NCBI RefSeq assembly: GCF_921293095.1
Contig: NC_060256.1
Location: 89,435,851-89,499,850 of the forward strand
Source: Ischnura elegans
Lineage: Eukaryota > Arthropoda > Insecta > Odonata > Coenagrionidae
Direction of reading: 5' to 3'
DNA length: 64,000 nucleotides
The position numbers and the translations under genes are program-made. Of the stretch, positions 58,066 to 64,000 are shown piece by piece (the first letter of the stretch is position 1; the number at the start of each line of letters is the position of its first letter). The notes below the pieces were generated by a model. That model was not told the origin of the DNA. It did not search any database and was given only the letters and a program-made list of their open reading frames with translations.

Positions 58066-58328
58066 CACCACAGCAAGCACAACAGCGAGCACCGCGCCGC
58101 CGCCTGAGTCGATGGGACGAATGCTGATGGACCCCGACATCGGGACTACTCCGAAGAGAATCCCGAAACCTGCGACCCCGACTCCTCCGAAAGATGTGGA
58201 CCCCGCCGCCTGGAACCTCATGAGACTGTCCAATGACCCTTGCGGCGCCAGTCCTTCCAACATGACGTATGGAAATATGCTTATCTTGCTAGGAGAGTTT
58301 CCATGGCTGGCACTTTTAAGGTTTTCCG
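58066..58328 (+). CDS. gene R exon 3: Ser/Thr/Pro linker and start of pseudo-protease domain
   Basis: Encodes a TTASTTASTAPPPES low-complexity linker, then Pro-rich sequence, then NDPCGASPSNMTYGNMLILL and GEFPWLALLRFS, ending at a G|GTAAGT donor (phase 1). The PCG cysteine normally bonds the linker to the protease domain, and GEFPWLALL is a hallmark of clip-type proteases. The activation site is gone: aligned to IVGG-x7-EFPW, the new N-terminus would be TYGN preceded by Met instead of Arg or Lys. The acceptor at 58064-58065 is weak; it is chosen because an in-frame stop at 58058 excludes the better-looking site upstream and because the phase fits exon 2. Confidence 0.78.
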
Positions 58329-58344
58329 GTAAGTTGACCTTCAG

Positions 58345-58955
58345 CATCACTGGTCAACAATCCTAGGATTGGTTTGACGCTGCTCTCCACTCAGTTCTCC
58401 TATCAGCTAATCTTTTCACACCTACGTATTTCTTCTCTTTCACATCTCTCTTTACTTGTTCCATATATTTTGTTCGAGGTCTTCCTCTTCCGTTCTTGCC
58501 TTCCACCTGTCCTTCGACGATTGTCTAAATCAGGCCATCATGTCTCAAGATGTGGCCTATAAGGTTGTTCCGTCTTCTTATTAAGGTTTTCATGAGGCTT
58601 CTCTTCTCTCCTACCCTTCTTAGGACTTCCTCGTTACTAACTCGGTCGATCCATTTGATTTTCACCATTCTTCTGTAGCACCACATTTCAAAGGCCTCTA
58701 TCCTTGCTTTCTCCGCTTCGGTCATTGTCCATGCCTCACTTCCGTATAGGAGCATACTCCAAATGTAGGTTCTTATAAATTGTTTCTTTACTTCCAGATT
58801 TAAGTTTCCCGCTGTAAGCAGGTCTCTCTTGGTGGAATGCTCTCTTCGCCTGGGCTATTCTGCTGTTGATTTCTTTCTTGCTTCTCCCGTCACTAGTTAT
58901 CTTGCTTCCCAAATAACTGGACTCATCCAGCTCTATCATCCTCACGTTTTTGTGA
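58345..58955 (-). mobile_element. RTE-type LINE C-terminal fragment, copy 2
   Basis: Minus-strand translation gives YLGSKITSDGRSKKEINSRI (near 58910), then after frameshifts MLLYGSEAWTMTEAEKARIE, AFEMWCYRRMVKIKWIDRVS and NNLIGHILRHDG. It is the same family as 30290-30820 and ends with the same CCTAGGATTGTTGACCAGTG tail. The 3' end of the insertion lies about 16 bp inside the intron that starts at 58329. Confidence 0.82.
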
Positions 58956-59875
58956 GATTTAAATTTTGTCTTACGAAAATGTTTGTAATGATGTGGTAAA
59001 TGAAAAATATCACCTTTTCCTCATTAAGTGCTCATGATCGTCTTTTATTCACAATCATGAGAATGGTTTAATCCACAATCTACATGGGTACCTACTACTC
59101 CGTAATCCTCAATAGGGATGTGGTGGGAGATGCTAGAATACCAGAAGTTTACCTGTCTATTTGTGAGCTCGAAAAATGTCCGTGTTATTAAAGTGACTGA
59201 ACTAAGGCCCAGCAATTATTAATGTTCTTATTCAGGGGGACTCTGGGGTGATTGAGGGCTTTCGGCTGGGTTTCATGATGGGGCCCCCCTTACTGGGGGT
59301 TAAGTTTACGTTACGGTGGATCTACCGAAAATCTTACAAGTATCGTTCCTCATAGGGAATTTTTTTGTTTTCTGCAGAAACAGCAAGTAATGATTTTGCT
59401 ATTAGTAGGGCGCGCCCGCCTCTGTGACGGTGCGGGATTCCTCATCCCTTCCACTCCTATAGCTTCTGTGTTAGATTAGATTTTAAGCTTCCCAGAACTT
59501 TATGCCACCACCAGGTAAAGTTAAAGGCTATATTATCATATGGTTGGGGATAACCAGACATTGTTAAACCGCCTCCTTGGCTCTCAGATTTCTATGAAAA
59601 CTTCTGTATGGATCTGTATCCACCTCTGCGCATTTCATGCGATTTTTATTTTTTTGCGTTTTAGCTAAAAAAACGTTCTTGGAATTATATATTTCCAGAA
59701 AAAAGAAGTCAGACATTCTGAAAATTCGGAGATGACATCACTGAGCGCAAATGAAAGCTGCTTGCAGCACCGTCACATCTGCACCATCACAAAATCAGCG
59801 TTTCATCTTCAATTTTCGATATTTGAAATTTTATGGTGGAAAACCATAACTTAAACCATTTTATTCTTTTTTCAG

Positions 59876-59975
59876 ACGAAAATAACACGATGGAGAACTT
59901 TTGCGCAGGCTCTTTGATTAACGACAGATACGTTCTCACCATCGCCAGCTGTTTGACTGCTCCCGGCCACAAATT
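59876..59975 (+). CDS. gene R exon 4: trypsin-like domain with His replaced by Ser
   Basis: Acceptor TTATTCTTTTTTCAG, donor TT|GTAAGT; 100 nt, incoming phase 1, outgoing phase 2. Encodes DENNTMENFCAGSLINDRYV then LTIASCLTAPGHKL. The consensus is CGGSLINDRYVLTAAHC: both cysteines and the surrounding core are kept, but the catalytic His is Ser (IASC). It is the exact counterpart of gene L exon 3 in length, phase and position. Confident coding exon of a protease homologue. Confidence 0.9.
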
Positions 59976-60724
59976 GTAAGTATTAGGTTGACTAAGGTGA
60001 GGTAGAGAGAAATGTAATCTAAGTAAGTTATTTATGTTCGCGTTTTCTTTATTCAACCGTGCTTCGACTGCATCTTCTCCCATGGAGCCAAGATAATAGG
60101 AATGTGCTGATCAATGGAGCTTATAAATAATTTATTCATCGTTCAAGTGCACATTAAAAGGAACCTAATCAAATAAATTGGAACTATAAAATGTATATGG
60201 TTCTGTTTTAGTGCCACCAACCAGCTTTTCACCTCGTTTGGTTCATCTCAAACTAAAAATGCCATAATATATACACATCTTTGTTGGATGTTGTTTTATG
60301 TGTTTTAATGATTTTTTATCCCATGTCTCTTACTGCTGGGTTGTATGGTACTTTAGGTCTCGCTAAGCTAGTCGGCCCAAGATTACATCCCAATTACAAC
60401 TTAATCGTTCAAAGTTTGTAAAATTACTTGTAAGCCAGTGTTACAGAGTTCACGGTTTAAAACCATATCTTTCTTCAGACTTTATTTTTGACAGATGATA
60501 TCTTACTCAATGGTGCCGCATGATATGCCCAGTGGTAATAACAGGTCCATGTGTTCGTAAATTTTCATCCGCGCCCTTAGTTTTTAATGCATAGTAAACT
60601 GGGCCTAAGTTATATCATAGCTGTTCTGATTGAGAATTAACTATGCTTGGGGGGAATTAACCCTTGTCGTGCATTTTCACGTGCCATTGTGGCGGCACCC
60701 ACTTATATATTAGTACAATATTAA

Positions 60725-60795
60725 GGATAAATGCTCATCCCCTGCCAAACACCCTATAGTTAGCTCACAGGGTATCATTTAAATGTAGATTTATT
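60725..60795 (+). repeat. LINE family A tail fragment
   Basis: TCCCCTGCCAAACACCCTAT then CTCACAGGGTATCATTTAAA matches the last 60 bp of the family A 3' region. It lies in the intron between gene R exons 4 and 5. Confidence 0.6.
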
Positions 60796-60851
60796 ACAAA
60801 CCTTAAGATTGAAGCACTGCAGCTGAGTGTGATAATCAATGAATGATGAAT

Positions 60852-61050
60852 TGACAGCCTCGGTGACGGAGGGGTCAAGTCCTCGCCTACCATACCGAAG
60901 GTCGCGGGTTCCAGTCCCGCCTGGGTAGGTTGCCCCTTCCAGGATGTGGGTGTGTGTAAACGTCCGTTGTTGATTGTTTCCCGAAGTAAATGCCTCATTG
61001 TGCTGTTTTCGGGGGTGATCGAGATAAGTAAATAAAAATTAAAAATTAAA
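60852..61050 (+). repeat. tRNA-derived SINE
   Basis: A tRNA-like head (GCCTCGGTGACGGAGGGGTC, then TACCATACCGAAGGTCG and the B-box GGTTCCAGTCCC) is followed by an unrelated body containing CTTCCAGGATGTGGGTGTGT and TTCCCGAAGTAAATGCC, and an AAATAAAAATTAAAAATT tail. This is a typical SINE structure. Confidence 0.7.
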
Positions 61051-61071
61051 TCCTATTATTAATTTAATACT

Positions 61072-61110
61072 AGCTGACCTGGCGAACTTTGTTCCGCCTA
61101 ACAATCAATG
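61072..61110 (+). repeat. transposon remnant, CTAGCTGACC...GCGAAC word
   Basis: CTAGCTGACCTGGCGAACTT then TGTTCCGCC is a widespread interspersed-repeat signature in insect genomes. I recall it as a repeat word but cannot assign its class from this fragment. Confidence 0.35.
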
Positions 61111-61530
61111 AACTTACAGTTTAGTTACACCATTTATTAATCAAGAGTGGCTGAATCGTTTTTAATCATATTTGATTTATTATAATAAAATAAGGATACA
61201 AATTCAATAAAACTACGTAAATGAGTATCAAAATTTCTTGTCAGAAAGACATTTTCTTTATTGAATCTACATAGGGTGGATCGTAGCACGTTTACGCGGA
61301 TTTTCTTCAATGAATTTTCTTAAGAAATTTTGGGCATTGTGGTTTTATTAAGCAGTTAATGCAAAGTAAAAATTATACACATTAAGTTGTTGGCTATCTG
61401 TGTTATTAACCGTAAAAATATGTTTTTAGGTCTAAGTCTGTTGTATAAACTTGGCTCGTTCACGGGGCAGGTTAAGGCAAAGCCATACCGACGCTTGTCT
61501 CATTTCCCCCACTTTCCTCTCGAAAAAAAG

Positions 61531-61751
61531 GACCCACGTCCGTCTCGGCGAGTACAACGTGGGTTTCCACGAATCAGACTGCACCGATGTGGAGGAAGGC
61601 TTGAATGACGTGGTGGCCATCGAGGCTTGCTACGGCGACCCACCCGTTGACTACGCTATCTCCACGACGCATGCGTACCCGAAGTACGACCCAGTCAGCG
61701 GCGAATTCAACGTCGCGCTCATTCGCCTCGCCAAGAAGGTCGAGTACACGC
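61531..61751 (+). CDS. gene R exon 5: trypsin-like domain with Asp replaced by Asn
   Basis: Acceptor CTCTCGAAAAAAAG and donor C|GTGAGT; 221 nt, incoming phase 2, outgoing phase 1. Encodes LTHVRLGEYNVGFHESDCTD, then a second Cys in IEACYGDPPVDYAI, then HAYPKYDP and GEFNVALIRLAKKVEYT. In active clip proteases the last motif reads NDIALIRL with the catalytic Asp; here it is NVALIRL, so Asp is Asn. With His already Ser, two of three triad residues are lost. The exon carrying the Ser position lies beyond the right edge. GC content is higher than the introns, as for the other exons. Confidence 0.9.
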
Positions 61752-61917
61752 GTGAGTGACACATTTCGACATTATTATTATTATTAATAATTATGTCTAT
61801 ATCAATTATCAAAATATTAATTATGTCAGGATTTATTGATATCATGACATGGAATAGGCATTATTGTAAATTCCAAAGGAAGGCCAAACTGAGAGGGTAG
61901 ATAACCTATGGTAATTT

Positions 61918-62084
61918 TCATGTTTAAGTAGTTCTCGGAGTGTAGGTCAACGTATGTTATGCAAAAAAGTTTTAGCCAACGTTTCTGTTTATTTTAAACT
62001 ATCATCAGGGCTTTGAAAGAAAAACATAAGAACAATATAAAATACAAAGATAACAAAGATATACAAAAATTTTGACATACCTTA
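61918..62084 (-). repeat. repeat with hammerhead-like core, copy 2
   Basis: Inverse copy of 16470-16640 over about 165 bp. On the minus strand CTGATGA (62008-62002), a GTTTA/TAAAC hairpin and GAAAC (61985-61981) are all conserved, as is the 3' flank GTTGGCTAAAACTTTTTTGC. Confidence 0.55.
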
Positions 62085-63140
62085 ACTTTGTACATATTTA
62101 TTGATATTATGTTACTAAGCTATTACCACACCTAGTTACCATTAATTTTGATTGATTAATTTTCATAATGTTCCATGTAAACTTCCACCGACGGTACAAT
62201 ACTTCGATAACAATAGTTAATCTCTGAATGCGTAAGTAATTATTGCAACATCATTACGTAATTACTAAATAGTTACGTTAAAGGCATAAAAACATGCCCA
62301 AACGTTGGCCAGAAATTTTGCATTTAATTCTCAAAGACCTTCACTCCAAGACGTTAATCAACGTTTTGAAAATGAGACAAAGAGGAAGAAAAAAAATACT
62401 CAATACTGTTTTATAAGTTGGAGATTTGATCGTTTGCATCAGTTCATGATACAATCTCTCAGGTACTACGGGATTGCGACATTTTTGCTTCTTCGAAACG
62501 TTAACGAAACGGGTGCTGAAGAGCGGAGTGCTCCCCAAGTACCGATATTTCTTTCCCGGTATTGAAGTTTTTTTTCTTGCTAATAAGAGTGAAGTTCTTC
62601 ACCGCTCTCGCGGGAGGTATATTTTAACAGCAATGAGTTGGTTATGCTAATTTAACTAATTATAATAGATTTTAATTTCCACGCAATCGATCCTCATGGT
62701 CCTTCCCCCTCAATGGTATAACAATACAATTTTACGACAGATGCGAGCCACTTTCGCTGACACAATACGATACTTATTAGCAAATGAGGAACCTTATTGG
62801 GATAATTACACTGTCTGACATGTCCAAAACTGATTCCTTTGCTCTTCCGCATAAACACCCCGCTGCCTTGGTAACAGAGCACATGGTACATAGCCTTAAT
62901 TTGGTGCGGAAACAATAGTCGCCGGAGTAACCACGGCCGTCATTTGCTTACAATGCTCTCCTAGTAGTTGCCTTGGTGATGAAAACGCGCTAATGGCTCA
63001 GTTCCATTCATTCGGGTCACTGACGCACACGCCAAACCAATGGCTCTGTGGGAAATGACCCTAGATATGATCAAAGTGTGTAAAATCCAGAGGAAATGTT
63101 TGGGTAAGGAAATGAAGGTTATTTTATTACCGGTATGGTA
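62085..63140. other. no recognisable gene
   Basis: AT-rich intron sequence of gene R. Searched for the next protease exon (a P-x-C-L-P type start) and did not find one. Confidence 0.35.
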
Positions 63141-63149
63141 TGGTATTTG

Positions 63150-63445
63150 GAGGAGGCGACCGACAGCTGAGGTCATTTGCGCCATGAGGGATGGGGTAGG
63201 TAAGGAAGGGTTGAGGGAAACCCGGCGTCGGCATTAGCCTGCTCTTAACGAAAGGCGCCAAGGGGACCACGGCTTAACGTCCCATTCGACGGACGGAGTG
63301 TTGCGCTTGAAATGCCCTCCACACAACATTCAAGCAGGGATCGGGCAGTCTCTGAAAATTCTCTGCCTCCGCCGGGATTTGAACCCGAGTCCACCGGGTG
63401 GGAAGCCAACACTCAAGCCACCACACCAACCCGATCCCATTTTAT
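63150..63445 (-). repeat. tRNA-derived SINE, minus strand
   Basis: On the minus strand a tRNA-like head (GGGATCGGGTTGGTGTGGTG, then the B-box CGGGTTCAAATCCCGGCGG) is followed by a GC-rich body with GGGACGTTAAGCCGTGGTCC and CCGGGTTTCCCTCAACCC. The head keeps recognisable A and B boxes. Its body differs from the SINE at 60852, so it is a separate family. Confidence 0.65.
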
Positions 63446-63454
63446 TACCACGCG

Positions 63455-63560
63455 CATTATTTTTATTGCCGTGTGGTGTGCACGTGGGGGTCCTCTTGCA
63501 TGGTGGTGATTGATCACCTGCCAAACACCGTATAGGAGGCTCGCAGGGTATTATGTAGTT
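63455..63560 (+). repeat. LINE family A tail fragment
   Basis: GCCGTGTGGTGTGCACGTGG, GATCACCTGCCAAACACCGT and GGCTCGCAGGGTATTATGTA match the family A 3' end. Confidence 0.65.
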
Positions 63561-64000
63561 GTGTAAATAGAAGGTAATTCGACGGAATTGACATGATGCC
63601 AACTCTCGTGGTGTGTAGCCTGTTTCCCTAGCTAAGGTTGCTTCTTGCATCCATGTAAAAGTGCATTAAAAGAAAAAAATAATATAATAGTCTCGAGTGG
63701 ACTTTTGCGGTGCTTAGGCTCCAAAAATTATTTTTGTTGTTATTTTGAGAGTTTATTTTTTAAAAAAGTAAATATTAATTTTAAGTTTTCAGTACTATTG
63801 TTTCATTTAATGAATACGGACATTTAATTAATCGGTTTACTGCGATAAAACTGTTGTGTATAATGTGGTTACAACTACTCTTTAAGAAGAATAAATAAGA
63901 AGACCAGTCCTTGAAGATTAGATTTGCTTGTTTCTCATTCCACTGTTAAATACTCAGAACATCTCACGTCTCGGGCAAAAGCCAGGTCGCGATGCCATCC

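Noticed and set aside
1-64000. CRISPR array, prokaryotic operon or horizontally acquired bacterial gene
   Set aside because: No regularly spaced short direct repeats with unique spacers, and no bacterial-type coding density. The GC-rich block at 52.6-53.1 kb lacks genes.

Overview
This is eukaryotic, arthropod-type genomic DNA, most likely from an insect. It is AT-rich, has introns with canonical GT/AG splice sites, and is full of decayed transposable elements: a Penelope-like element, several LINE families, Tigger, many hAT and PIF/Harbinger-like MITEs, and tRNA-derived SINEs. There are no bacterial operons. I cannot name the species from the sequence alone.

The only host genes I can support are two incomplete, divergently transcribed serine-protease homologues. 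The left gene (gene L) is on the minus strand. It has a candidate signal-peptide exon at 28255-28219, a six-cysteine clip-domain exon at 5255-4839, and a catalytic-domain exon at 2442-2340, and it runs off the left edge. The right gene (gene R) is on the plus strand. It has a signal-peptide exon at 49334-49415, a cysteine-free exon at 56947-57115, a linker exon at 58066-58328, and catalytic-domain exons at 59876-59975 and 61531-61751, and it runs off the right edge. Intron phases are continuous within each gene (1,1,2 for L; 1,2,1,2,1 for R). The three introns that correspond between the genes have the same phase, which supports both models and common descent. Both proteins look catalytically dead: the active-site His is Tyr in L and Ser in R, and the Asp is Asn in R. 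By analogy with insect clip-domain pseudo-proteases they may be secreted cofactors of haemolymph protease cascades. That role is inference.

Layout: 1-1926 is a 5'-truncated Penelope-like element with an intact RT-GIY-YIG frame. 2340-5255 holds gene L exons with LINE and hAT debris. 5256-28218, the proposed long first intron of L, is a transposon graveyard (Tigger, hAT MITEs, PIF-like MITEs, fold-back elements, a LINE that split a MITE). 28256-49333, between the two divergent starts, holds LINE tails, an RTE-type LINE fragment, SINEs, three copies of a MITE family of about 0.67 kb, and a perfect 36-bp hairpin. 49416-56946 is intron 1 of R. It contains the strangest sequence in the window: a GC-rich array of short palindromes (52615-53065), a G-rich tandem array with units of about 160 bp (53100-54060), and an apparently identical 682-bp tandem duplication (54181-55544). 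57116-64000 holds the remaining R exons, an RTE LINE copy, two SINEs and LINE tails.

Exon boundaries are hand-read from splice consensus and phase. Transposon class calls rest on termini, target duplications and recognisable protein motifs. No database search was possible.
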